From assembly GCA_025997795.1 (NCBI GenBank), contig BNVB01000011.1, forward strand, positions 1-48,732: a DNA stretch of 48,732 nucleotides, written 5' to 3'. Below the pieces are notes generated by a model. It was not told where the DNA came from. It was given only the letters and a program-made list of their open reading frames with translations, and made no database searches. Source of the DNA: Spirochaetia bacterium. Its GTDB lineage: Bacteria > Spirochaetota > Spirochaetia > Treponematales > Breznakiellaceae. Position 1 is the stretch's first letter, and each line of letters opens with the position of its first letter. A program made the position numbers and the translations under genes. Shown piece after piece: positions 25,778 to 33,454 of the stretch.

Positions 25778-26766
25778 AAGCGGTTCCCCGATTCCAGCTT
25801 TAGAGGAAGCCGGGGCTCCCTGCCGGCAAAAACAAAGTAGAGGATCACAAGGATTGATACCGCCGCTCCCGTTATGATGCGGATCTGCGGGGGAATTTCG
25901 TGCCGGGAAGACCAAAAGGCTTCGATAGCCGCCGCAAAAACCAGCATGATGGCGCTGCCGGCAATGATCGGCAGGGCAGTTTTTCCCGCTTCCCGGAGCG
26001 CTTGACTCCGGCTTAACCCTCTGGTTACAAAGAGCGAATAACCCAGCAACAATCCCGCCTGGGCGGAAAGCACAATGGCGGTAAGTTCAAAAGCCGAGTG
26101 GCCCGCGACAAAAGAAAAAAATGTTTCCTGGAAGCCGCAGTTAATAATATGCCCCGCAACGGTGCCGATAAAAATTCCGTTAAAGGCCAGAAAAAAAAGA
26201 CTGCCCACCCCTGCCAAAAGACCGCTTGCAAAGGTTCTAAAGGCAATCGAAATATTATTGTAGATATAATAGCCAAACATATCCGCATCGGTGCTGACTT
26301 CCCGGGGCTGGAGGTAGTATTTGCTGTCCGGGTCATACATGGATTCTATACCAGAGACTTCCCAGGGAGACACAATTTCATAAATAAAACCGGGAAAGCG
26401 GATGCACACCAGGGCGGTAAAAACCGCCAGGCCAAAGAAGATTAAAAAGCAGGTGCCAAAACTCCGCCACTGGGCACGAAGAGAGCGGGGAAAAGTACGG
26501 AACAGAAAGGCGGAAAAAAGCTTAAGGGTAAAAGGTTCCCGGCCATAGAGGATCTGGTTCCCCTCCAGGGTCAGCCGGTTAAGCCGCTCAATCAGGGCCG
26601 GATCAAAACCGTTGGACCGGGCGGTATTAAGATCGCCGGTAAGCTGCCTAAAAGCCTGGGGAAACCACGCTGCTTTTTCCCGCAGTCCCCGGTTCCCCGT
26701 AACAAGGAGTTTTTCCAGTTCCTTCCATTCCTGTTCTCGTTTGGCAATAAAACTTCGCTGGGTCAT
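25774..26766 (-). CDS. SpoIIM/DUF95-type integral membrane protein
   Basis: The protein has 330 residues. It begins with the family opening FIAKREQEWKELEKLL, then a soluble helical part and five or six membrane helices including NNISIAFRTFASGLLAGVGS and GHSAFELTAIVLSAQAGLLLG. These match SpoIIM-like proteins found with RDD and MoxR genes. The last 10-12 residues (PRLPLKLESGNRL) are encoded by a copy of the 30-bp palindromic element, so the tail has probably been altered by insertion. It overlaps neighbours by 4 bp on both sides. Confidence 0.85.
   Translation of the reverse strand: MTQRSFIAKREQEWKELEKLLVTGNRGLREKAAWFPQAFRQLTGDLNTARSNGFDPALIERLNRLTLEGNQILYGREPFTLKLFSAFLFRTFPRSLRAQWRSFGTCFLIFFGLAVFTALVCIRFPGFIYEIVSPWEVSGIESMYDPDSKYYLQPREVSTDADMFGYYIYNNISIAFRTFASGLLAGVGSLFFLAFNGIFIGTVAGHIINCGFQETFFSFVAGHSAFELTAIVLSAQAGLLLGYSLFVTRGLSRSQALREAGKTALPIIAGSAIMLVFAAAIEAFWSSRHEIPPQIRIITGAAVSILVILYFVFAGREPRLPLKLESGNRL
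25790..25819. repeat. 30-bp palindromic element at the SpoIIM-like / DUF4129-like gene junction
   Basis: GATTCCAGCTTTAGAGG followed by AAGCCGGGGCTCC. It is read by the SpoIIM-like gene as CTA-AAG (Leu-Lys), in a different frame from the other copies but again avoiding the in-core stop. It lies just upstream of the next gene's ATG. Confidence 0.75.
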
Positions 26767-27485
26767 GGTGTCCCCGCAAAGGACCGGGTTATACCCAAAA
26801 GATAATCCGCAGGTCCGGTTTCTGCCGTATGACCCAGCGAAACTGCCAGGGGTGCGGCAATTTCATCGGCCCGGGCGGGCCCCAAAAGAGGATAACGCCG
26901 GGCAAACATTAGAATGCCCTGTTTTTCTTCAAAAGACAGGGCCCGGCCGGGAGAAGCGGGATTTATGCCGGAAAGCCAGTCCATAACCCCGGTCCGCTGG
27001 GGAATTTGAGACTGCCAGGTATAGATAACCAGGGTACCCGCCGCCCAATCCCCGGGCCGGCGGAAACCCCGGCTGGCGGCGGCAGAAAGAAAGGCAATCA
27101 GGTACAGCCCCATAAAACTATCAAAAAAACGGAGCAGATTACGGATAAACGAAGAAGCGGGACTGACCGGGGAACCATCGCTTTCTACCACCCGCAGGCC
27201 TAAAAGGCGCTTACCGGGACTTTGTCCCCGGAACAGCAGATCGCAGATCACATGGTAAAACCAGTCCAGGCAAAAATGAACCAGAAGGATAAGCCACATA
27301 CCCGCCGCAGCGTGCAGGGCAAGATAGTAGATAAGCATAAAAGCGGCCAGGAACAGCCACCGGAAGACCGAATCCAGGGCATAAGCGCAAAACCGGGCAC
27401 AAATACCCGCCGGATACAGGGTATATTCAATACCCTCGGGGGTTTCGGCCCGGAAAGCGGTATCGTTCTTGACCGGACCTGCCAT
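26763..27485 (-). CDS. RDD-family membrane protein
   Basis: The protein has 240 residues from the ATG at 27485; a longer open frame to 27590 overlaps the upstream gene and is not used. The RDD domain starts AGICARFCAYALDSVFRWL and continues with SPGKRLLGLRVVESDGSP; there are three or four membrane helices. The tail has a LSFEEKQGILMFARRYPLL segment typical of RDD proteins near SpoIIM and MoxR genes. The stop of the upstream gene overlaps its ATG by one base. Confidence 0.85.
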   Translation of the reverse strand: MAGPVKNDTAFRAETPEGIEYTLYPAGICARFCAYALDSVFRWLFLAAFMLIYYLALHAAAGMWLILLVHFCLDWFYHVICDLLFRGQSPGKRLLGLRVVESDGSPVSPASSFIRNLLRFFDSFMGLYLIAFLSAAASRGFRRPGDWAAGTLVIYTWQSQIPQRTGVMDWLSGINPASPGRALSFEEKQGILMFARRYPLLGPARADEIAAPLAVSLGHTAETGPADYLLGITRSFAGTP

Positions 27486-27991
27486 CAGAACTGGCGGGTG
27501 GCGGCAGCTGCCACAGCGATTACCCCAATAATCAGCATAAAGCCAAAACCTATCAATCCAATAATGTACATAATGCCGTTCAGGGTCCACAGGGATTTGT
27601 TGTGTTTAAAAGCCTGCTCAAGTTCCACGGTATCTCCCGTAAGCTGGTAACTGCGCAGTTTTTTGCCAAACAGGAAGGTAAAAAGCGACTGAATAAAGGG
27701 AATTACCAGGAACGGAATGTATATCAACAGCAAAAAGGGGCTTATGGCAGTAAGCTCATCCAGGCCTTCAATGCCCGTTATCATGGAACGAAAAGCAACT
27801 GCAAGTACCAAAAGCGCCAGTACCATGATGCCAATAACAATAATGCCGGTAATGCCCACAAAACGAAGCCAGGGAGAGGTTCCCCGCAGGTGAAAGAGCA
27901 TATTTTCCGTTAATTGCTGAGCGGCCAGCGGCGTAACGGTATTGGCCTCTGCCTGGGGACTTTCATAGGGATTTTGAGCAGTATCGGGCAT
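27485..27991 (-). CDS. Small membrane protein, DUF5362-like
   Basis: The protein has 168 residues from the ATG at 27991, chosen for its AGGAGG seven bases upstream; the open frame extends to 28162 without an SD. The N-terminus is NPYESPQAEAN, followed by four membrane helices (VGITGIIVIGIMVLALLVLA; MYIIGLIGFGFMLIIGVIAV) and a FLFGKKLRSYQLTGDTVELE loop. The pattern suggests the DUF5362 family, but this is tentative. It is the first gene of the MoxR operon. Confidence 0.65.
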   Translation of the reverse strand: MPDTAQNPYESPQAEANTVTPLAAQQLTENMLFHLRGTSPWLRFVGITGIIVIGIMVLALLVLAVAFRSMITGIEGLDELTAISPFLLLIYIPFLVIPFIQSLFTFLFGKKLRSYQLTGDTVELEQAFKHNKSLWTLNGIMYIIGLIGFGFMLIIGVIAVAAAATRQF

Positions 27992-28155
27992 AAAGTGCCT
28001 CCTGGTATTTATGGATATTTTCCCAGTATTGCTTACTTTTCCGGGTTTTACAAGAGGATTGGGTATAAGCCGGTAGAGCGGAGGCGTTCCTTTACTGCCA
28101 GCGAGCGAAAAGTCCCCTGCGAGCCAGTCTGCAAAACTCCGGGTTAACCGAGCTG

Positions 28156-28180
28156 GTTCCAAAATCGGTTATTTTGGAAC
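28156..28180. repeat. Perfect 10-bp-arm hairpin downstream of the XRE gene
   Basis: GTTCCAAAAT and ATTTTGGAAC flank a CGGTT loop, 4 bp beyond the stop of the gene at 28184. It may help end or stabilise that transcript, though no T-tract follows. The rest of the 192-bp gap (27992-28183) shows a possible promoter for the MoxR operon but no gene. Confidence 0.6.
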
Positions 28181-28183
28181 GCC

Positions 28184-28519
28184 TTATGACTCTTTCTGCA
28201 TTTTAAGGAAACTGTTAATAGAGTCAAGAATGTACTCCTGATACTTGGGTTCAAGACTGTCGTACAGGGCCACTAACTTGGTGTACCGGGTTCCCTTATC
28301 ATCAAGGAATACCGGTTCGTGGCCCGTTCGAAGCCAGGTATCATTAACATTAAATGAATCGCAAATCAATTTAATGGTACGATCATTTACCACCCGTTTT
28401 CCTGTTTCAATGCAGGCAAGCTGACCAGAAGAGATAGTTATCACGATGGAGAATTCATTCTGGGTTAGTTTAAGTTTTTTTCGCAGATGTTTAATCCGCT
28501 GGTTTACTGTTTCATCCAT
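28184..28519 (-). CDS. XRE-family transcriptional regulator
   Basis: The protein has 111 residues. A lambda-repressor-like helix-turn-helix lies at about 8-62 (RIKHLRKKLKLTQNEFSIVI; SGQLACIETGKRV; IKLICDSFNVNDTWLRTG). A C-terminal helix (KLVALYDSLEPKYQEYILDS) probably mediates dimer formation. No SD is visible. The region just upstream contains TATATT and a repeated CTGACTA (28535-28554), which might be a promoter and operator. The target is unknown; no phage genes are nearby. Confidence 0.82.
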   Translation of the reverse strand: MDETVNQRIKHLRKKLKLTQNEFSIVITISSGQLACIETGKRVVNDRTIKLICDSFNVNDTWLRTGHEPVFLDDKGTRYTKLVALYDSLEPKYQEYILDSINSFLKMQKES

Positions 28520-28668
28520 AACACTATCAATATACTGACTAATACCTGACTATGCAAGTAATAATTACAAAAAACACAAAAAAATTATATTTTCCTTGAT
28601 AATCCTTGCAATGGCCTATTACTTGTATTGCCTAGCAATTTTTCTGGAAGAAAGGGAAAAACAACACT

Positions 28669-28712
28669 GGCGGGTTTTGGAATGGATGCCGGCGGGTTTT
28701 GGAATGGATGCC
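28669..28712. repeat. Perfect tandem duplication of 22 bp
   Basis: GGCGGGTTTTGGAATGGATG plus CC occurs twice in a row, ending eight bases before the tRNA gene's 3' end. It contains no obvious hairpin and looks like a recent slippage or insertion product. Confidence 0.9.
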
Positions 28713-28719
28713 GGCAGTA

Positions 28720-28792
28720 AGCCAAAGTGGGGAGTCGAACCCCAGACCTGCGCATTACGAGTGCGCCGCTCTGCCAACTGAGCTACTTTGGC
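28720..28792 (-). tRNA. tRNA-Thr (anticodon CGU)
   Basis: Read on the minus strand, the acceptor GCCAAAG pairs with CTTTGGC. The D-stem GCTC/GAGC, anticodon stem GCGCA/TGCGC with loop CTCGTAA, and T-stem TGGGG/CCCCA with TTCGACT all fold. The anticodon CGT decodes ACG (threonine). The discriminator is T and the CCA end is not encoded. Length 73 nt. Confidence 0.97.
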
Positions 28793-28850
28793 AATTTTTT
28801 GTACTATACTGAAAAAAAAAGCAAATTTCAAGGGAAAAACGCTTGACCCC

Positions 28851-28879
28851 TTGACACTTTCCTGCTGCTGGTGTATGCT
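28851..28879 (+). promoter_or_regulatory. cfpA promoter
   Basis: TTGACA at 28851-28856, 17 bp, TATGCT at 28874-28879. The leader to cfpA is about 45 nt and ends in the SD AAGGAAGG. Confidence 0.65.
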
Positions 28880-28929
28880 TGTAATCTAGATAATAATCTG
28901 GCTATCATACTTTAATAAGGAAGGAACAT

Positions 28930-30978
28930 ATGGGATCGATAGACTTACCCAAGAGCCCCAACGTTTTTCATCCGGAGAAACCCAGTGCCGTAGGCTCGAG
29001 GAACTCTCTGGCCCAGGAATACCGGGATCAGCAGGCTGAGGTAAATCAGCTTTTGGAAGAAGAGACCAATAAGGTTATTCATCACATTGCGTCAAAGCTG
29101 CCCAAGGACACTCTTGAGCGCCTGGACATTATGGGCAGCCTTAAGGAAAAACTCTTCAATTACTTCAACCAGAACTACCAGAACATGTTCAACCGTTACA
29201 TGGTAACGAGTGAAGATGAAATGGTCAAAAAAGTCCGGAATTTTGTGGATAAGGAAGAAACCAAGGTCCTTGCCCGGTACACCCCCAAAGAGGTGGCCAA
29301 TCTCCTTGACGAAGTTGGCGGCGCCGACAAGTTCAATACCGGCGAAATCGAAAAATCCATGATCAATATGTATGGACACCTCCAGGGTCATATCCAGCGG
29401 GGTGTAAACGACCTGGAAAACCTTACCAACAGCATTTTGCGGCAAAAAACCGATACCGGCGCCTTTATCCGGGGTGAAAATGCCTATTCAATCGTAAAAT
29501 GCGCCTTTAAGGACAACCTCCTTAAGCCCAAGGCCGTTACCGATGTAAAACTTTCGGTCAATATCCTGGATTCGGAGCTTATCAGCCCCATTTTCCACTA
29601 TCAGGTTACCGTGGAATACCTTATCAAGGAACTGCTTTCCAAGTACATCATCGAAACCATTGATAAGGACATCGAAAAGTTTAAAGATGAGCGGATCGAT
29701 CAGGGCCTGGAAGAGCTTACCGACAGCGAAATTATCTTTACCAAAATGGGCCGCATTGAACGGTACACCGATGATAATGCCGAAGATTCCAAATCCAAGC
29801 GTTATAGCCTGGTGGCCAAGGCCATTATGGACCGTCTTTCCGGCCTTCGGGCGGAAATTGACCCCGCCGAATATGATCAGCTCAATGTCCGTGAAAACCT
29901 CAAAAAAATCGTTGACATCGAAAATATCCGGACCCGGGGCTTTAACACTGCGGTTAACTCCATCACCTCAATTCTCGATACCTCCAAAATGGGGTACCAG
30001 TACATTGAAAACTTCAAAAACGCCCGCGAGCTTATGGTTCGGGAATACGAAGATACCGATGCCGACCATCTTCCCGATGAACGCTACCAGGTGCGGATGC
30101 GCTACTACGATTCCGCCCAGCTTATCGAAGAACGGAAGGCCTACGATGTCCAGATAAAGAGCTTTGAAAACGAAGTCCAGCACCTGTGGGACGTGCTTAT
30201 CGTGATCTACGAAGGTGCCAAACCCGCCTTTAGGGTTACCGACTTTGACGATTTGGCCAAAAAACAGAGAAACCGGATTCGTAAAGATATTAAGGCCAAA
30301 ACCGGCGAACCAATGTATGAAGACATTGCCAAGGTTTGGGACGAAATTTCCTTTATCAAAACCGGCGAGACCGAAGTAGAACGGATGAACCGCACCTACA
30401 TCTATGAAAAAAACAAAGTCCACCAGCGGATCATTCTTATGCGGAACAAGATGAAGGGTATGTACGATTACCGGTACCCGGTAGAACGGCGGGTTATGGA
30501 AGACCGGCTTGCGGTGTTGGAGAAGGAATTCAACAAATTTGACTACATGATCAACCCCTACCACATTCAGCCCGGTCTCTTGCTTGATGTAGATATTACT
30601 TCCCTCAAGCGAAAAAAAGTAACGCTTAACGGCATGGCTAATGTGCTTAACGAATTCCTCCATGGTGTATCCAAGGGCTTCCAGGATGCGGCTTTTGCTT
30701 CCTTTAGCCGCCGCCGGTCCACCATCCGGGACGATATTGCCCAGTCCTTTGCCGATGCCAGTTCCGATGCGGCCCCGGCTCCTGCGGCCCATCAGGCCCC
30801 CGCTCAGGCATATCTGGATATGCTTAACAGCGACGATGACGGTGCCAGCACCGCCATCGTACCCGCAAAAAAAGCGGGCAGGGGAAGCGGTAAACGCGGC
30901 AGAGCGGCATCTGCTAAACCCAAAAAGAGCGGCGCTAGAGGCCGTCCCGGCGGGCGCGGAAGTATCCGCCAGATTTAA
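28930..30978 (+). CDS. cfpA: Cytoplasmic filament protein A
   Basis: The protein has 682 residues, matching the roughly 680-residue treponemal CfpA. The opening GSIDLPKSPNVFHPEKPSAV is what I recall for this protein. It is long, charged and largely helical, with no signal peptide. CfpA forms the ribbon of cytoplasmic filaments running under the flagella in treponemes and is needed for normal cell division and chromosome structure. The last 45 or so residues are Lys/Arg/Gly/Ala/Ser-rich (KKAGRGSGKRGRAASAKPKK), like a nucleic-acid-binding tail. A strong promoter, good SD and own terminator show a monocistronic, highly expressed gene. Confidence 0.93.
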   Translation: MGSIDLPKSPNVFHPEKPSAVGSRNSLAQEYRDQQAEVNQLLEEETNKVIHHIASKLPKDTLERLDIMGSLKEKLFNYFNQNYQNMFNRYMVTSEDEMVKKVRNFVDKEETKVLARYTPKEVANLLDEVGGADKFNTGEIEKSMINMYGHLQGHIQRGVNDLENLTNSILRQKTDTGAFIRGENAYSIVKCAFKDNLLKPKAVTDVKLSVNILDSELISPIFHYQVTVEYLIKELLSKYIIETIDKDIEKFKDERIDQGLEELTDSEIIFTKMGRIERYTDDNAEDSKSKRYSLVAKAIMDRLSGLRAEIDPAEYDQLNVRENLKKIVDIENIRTRGFNTAVNSITSILDTSKMGYQYIENFKNARELMVREYEDTDADHLPDERYQVRMRYYDSAQLIEERKAYDVQIKSFENEVQHLWDVLIVIYEGAKPAFRVTDFDDLAKKQRNRIRKDIKAKTGEPMYEDIAKVWDEISFIKTGETEVERMNRTYIYEKNKVHQRIILMRNKMKGMYDYRYPVERRVMEDRLAVLEKEFNKFDYMINPYHIQPGLLLDVDITSLKRKKVTLNGMANVLNEFLHGVSKGFQDAAFASFSRRRSTIRDDIAQSFADASSDAAPAPAAHQAPAQAYLDMLNSDDDGASTAIVPAKKAGRGSGKRGRAASAKPKKSGARGRPGGRGSIRQI

Positions 30979-30986
30979 TGGTTAAC

Positions 30987-31016
30987 AAAAGGCTGCCTGC
31001 AAGGGCAGCCTTTTTT
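30987..31016 (+). terminator. Rho-independent terminator of cfpA
   Basis: AAAAGGCTGCC and GGGCAGCCTTTTTT form a stem with loop TGCAA, followed by six T. It lies 9 bp after the cfpA stop. Confidence 0.92.
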
Positions 31017-31088
31017 ATGCACATTTTTCCCATTTGATACAAGCAAAAACGCAGTTTCGACCCATATAAATACCTGTAGGAGGTATTT

Positions 31089-32762
31089 ATGTATATTACC
31101 GGTTACGCTCCCTATGGTGATGGGGGCATTCTTATCCGGGTAGAAACCGACATACGCCGGGGCATACCTGGGATCGATATTTCCGGGCTGGCAGAAGGGG
31201 CCGTTAAAGAAGCCCGGGAACGGGTGCGGGCGGCGTTTCGTAATTCGGGGTTGGCCTTTCCGCTGGATCGTATACTCATCAATCTGGCCCCGGCGGGGGT
31301 AAAAAAAGAAGGGGCCGCCCTGGATTTGCCCATTGCCCTTTCGGTTATGGCCGCTGCTGCGCTGGTTCCCGGTCTTTCGGCTTTGCCGGAACAGCTTATG
31401 GTACTGGGCGAACTGGAACTTTCCGGCAGGGTACGGCCTGTCCGTGGAGTGCTTGCTGCCGTTGCCAGAGGCCTAACGGAGGGCATCCGCTTTTTTATTA
31501 TCCCCAAGGAAAACGAAGCAGAAGCGGCAGTATTGCTAGGCGACGACGGATCCTTCCGGCGGCAGGCCCCGGTTTTGTTGAAAAAGCCGGACCTGGAAGG
31601 GGATATCCAGTATAGCGCTGTGTCCACCCTGGACGAGGCCGCCCACGTGCTGGTTTTTTTAACTACCAAAGGCAGTTTTCCCCCGCCTTTCTTTGGCGGA
31701 GCCGCTTTTACCGGGCCGGAACCTCCGTTTGACTGCGGAGATTTTGCGGAAGTCCGGGGCCAGGGACGATACAAACGGGCGTTGGAAATAGCCGCCGCCG
31801 GGGGTCACAATCTCCTTGTTTTTGGCGCGCCGGGATCGGGAAAAACGATGCTGGCCCGGCGGCTTGCTTCTGTTATGGCGCCGCTTTTGCCAGAAGAAGC
31901 GGTAGAGGTAACCCGCATCCACAGTCTGGCCGGACAACTGGAATCCCGGATGTCCTCTAAAGAGGAATCCCGGGGTTTTTCCCTTATTACCCGGCCGCCC
32001 TTCCGTTCGCCCCACCATTCAGCCAGCGCCGAAGGAATCCTGGGCGGCGGACGGACAGTCCGGCCCGGCGAAATAAGCCTGGCCCATCTGGGAGTATTGT
32101 TCCTGGATGAAGCGCCGGAATACAAAATCAATGTACTCCAGGCGCTTAGAGAACCCTTAGAAGATAGGTTTCTTACCATTGTCAGGGCAGAAGGGCCAGT
32201 ACGGCTTCCGGCGGATTTCCAGCTTATTATGGCTGCCAATGCCTGTCCCTGCGGCAGATTGGGCGCCCATTCCAACACAAACGAAGATTTTTCTGGTTCA
32301 GGCGGCTGTTTTTGCAGCCCCGAAGAAATTTACCGGTATTGGCGGAAATTCGGCGGCGCCCTTTTGGATCGTATCGATATCCGGGTACCGGTAAACGGAG
32401 CCAACGGCGATTTATACAATGTTATGGCTTCCGGGGAAACCGCCTCTGAATCCAGCGCGCTCATACGGGACCGGGTGACAAAGGCGGTGGAACGGCAACG
32501 CAGCCGCGGTATTCGCCGTAATGCCCGGATGACCCCCTCCCAAATTGAGGTTTACTGCGCCCTTGATGCAAATGCAAGCCAGACCTTCCGCCGGGCGGCG
32601 GAAGGTCTGGCCCTTTCCGGCAGGGCCTGCCACAGCATCCTTAAAGTGGCAAGAACCATTGCAGACCTGGCAGGCCGGGAAACCATAGACAGTACCCACA
32701 TACTGGAAGCAGTGCAACACCGCCGTTTGGGAGACGATCCCTACGATGTAATCCAGGAATAG
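31089..32762 (+). CDS. comM: ComM/YifB-type Mg-chelatase-like AAA+ helicase
   Basis: The protein has 557 residues (family about 500-510). The N-terminal Lon-protease-like domain (IPGIDISGLAEGAVKEARER) is followed by Walker A FGAPGSGKTML, Walker B GVLFLDEAPEY, the zinc-type MAANACPCG motif and the C-terminal Mg-chelatase domain (LSGRACHSILKVARTIADLA). ComM promotes branch migration in natural transformation. After AGQL an extra stretch ESRMSSKEESRG precedes the conserved RPPFRSPHHS; it is encoded by a copy of the palindromic element. The start has a good SD (GTAGGAGG). Confidence 0.92.
   Translation: MYITGYAPYGDGGILIRVETDIRRGIPGIDISGLAEGAVKEARERVRAAFRNSGLAFPLDRILINLAPAGVKKEGAALDLPIALSVMAAAALVPGLSALPEQLMVLGELELSGRVRPVRGVLAAVARGLTEGIRFFIIPKENEAEAAVLLGDDGSFRRQAPVLLKKPDLEGDIQYSAVSTLDEAAHVLVFLTTKGSFPPPFFGGAAFTGPEPPFDCGDFAEVRGQGRYKRALEIAAAGGHNLLVFGAPGSGKTMLARRLASVMAPLLPEEAVEVTRIHSLAGQLESRMSSKEESRGFSLITRPPFRSPHHSASAEGILGGGRTVRPGEISLAHLGVLFLDEAPEYKINVLQALREPLEDRFLTIVRAEGPVRLPADFQLIMAANACPCGRLGAHSNTNEDFSGSGGCFCSPEEIYRYWRKFGGALLDRIDIRVPVNGANGDLYNVMASGETASESSALIRDRVTKAVERQRSRGIRRNARMTPSQIEVYCALDANASQTFRRAAEGLALSGRACHSILKVARTIADLAGRETIDSTHILEAVQHRRLGDDPYDVIQE
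31940..31969. repeat. 30-bp palindromic element inside comM
   Basis: On the minus strand it reads GATTCCTCTTTAGAGGA then CATCCGGGATTCC. On the coding strand it is read as TCC-TCT-AAA-GAG-GAA (SSKEE), avoiding the TAA. The stem CCTCT/AGAGG is perfect around TT. Confidence 0.75.
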
Positions 32763-32775
32763 GAGGAAATACAAA

Positions 32776-32785
32776 CGTATTTACG
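32776..32785. promoter_or_regulatory. Small palindrome upstream of brnT
   Basis: CGTA-TT-TACG lies between comM and brnT. The pair is usually autorepressed by the ribbon-helix-helix antitoxin, so this could be part of its operator. The site is short and the call is weak. Confidence 0.25.
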
Positions 32786-32830
32786 ATTAACATGATGAAG
32801 GTATTGACATTTTTTTATAGGAGTACCATA

Positions 32831-33100
32831 ATGAAATTTGAATGGGATGAGGAAAAAAATTCCCTAAATATTCAAAAGCATGGTATTGGTTTTGAAGAGG
32901 CGGTTGCGGTGTTTCTTGATCCTCTCATTATTGAGCATTTTGATCAGGAGCACAGCAATGAATACGAAGAACGCTGGCGGGCCTACGGTTATTTCCACAG
33001 GCTAATGGCCGTTACCTTTACCGAACGGAACGGTAGTATACGGATCATATCGGCCCGAAAGGCCACCAGAACAGAAGAGGAGGAACTTTTATATGATTAA
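32831..33100 (+). CDS. brnT: BrnT-family toxin
   Basis: The protein has 89 residues from the ATG at 32831, which has an AGGAG seven bases upstream; an open frame from 32792 without SD is not used. The pattern FEWDEEKNSLNIQKHGIGFE, then VFLDPLIIE and RIISARKATRTEEE is the BrnT (RelE-like ribonuclease) signature. It would cleave RNA when freed from its antitoxin. Its stop overlaps the antitoxin gene by 8 bp. Toxin-first order is typical of brnTA. Confidence 0.88.
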   Translation: MKFEWDEEKNSLNIQKHGIGFEEAVAVFLDPLIIEHFDQEHSNEYEERWRAYGYFHRLMAVTFTERNGSIRIISARKATRTEEEELLYD

Positions 33101-33392
33101 ACGAGTAGTTTTGGATAAACACTATGTTTTATCCCCCGAATCCATTGCCAGGTTAAAAGCCCTGGAAAACCGGGAAGTGGATACCTCCGATATACCAGAG
33201 GCAACGCAGGATGAATTACAGGAATTAAAACAGCAGCTTATGGAAAAACGGAAAAAACAAATGTTTTCCCTCCGGCTTTCCAATGCAACGGTCCAGTGGT
33301 GGCAAAGCCTGGGAGCGGGTTATACCAGCGTTATGGCTCGTTTCCTTGATGAAGCCCGGAATCACCCGGAATGGGTTCGGGGGGTGCTGTAG
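33093..33392 (+). CDS. brnA: BrnA-family antitoxin
   Basis: The protein has 99 residues. The C-terminal ribbon-helix-helix (QMFSLRLSNATVQWWQSLGA then GYTSVMARFLDEAR) is the BrnA DNA-binding and dimer domain, and the N-terminal half neutralises the toxin. It should repress its own operon. The start has AGGAGGAAC upstream inside brnT. Downstream lie two palindromic elements. Confidence 0.85.
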   Translation: MIKRVVLDKHYVLSPESIARLKALENREVDTSDIPEATQDELQELKQQLMEKRKKQMFSLRLSNATVQWWQSLGAGYTSVMARFLDEARNHPEWVRGVL

Positions 33393-33406
33393 CAGGCCGC
33401 GGCAGG

Positions 33407-33429
33407 CGGTTTCCGCTAAAGCAGGAATC
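33407..33429. repeat. Palindromic element in the brnA-PHP gap
   Basis: On the minus strand it reads GATTCCTGCTTTAGCGGAAA then CCG, closely matching the coding-sequence copies. Here it is between convergent genes and is not translated. Confidence 0.7.
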
Positions 33430-33431
33430 CC

Positions 33432-33454
33432 GGCTATCCTCTTTAGAGAAAGCC
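33432..33454. repeat. Second palindromic element at the 3' end of the PHP gene
   Basis: GGCTATCCTCTTTAGAGAAA then GCC has stem arms around TTTA. Its right half provides the last codons and stop of the PHP gene (ends at 33443), so the C-terminus LGFL is probably derived from the element. Confidence 0.6.

Noticed and set aside
28184..28519. XRE regulator as a prophage remnant
   Set aside because: No integrase, structural or lysis genes are nearby, and the flanking genes are ordinary chromosome.
32804..32832. TTGACA-17-CATAAT as the brnT promoter
   Set aside because: The -10 overlaps the brnT ATG, so transcription would begin inside the gene; the SD at 32819 implies an upstream start.
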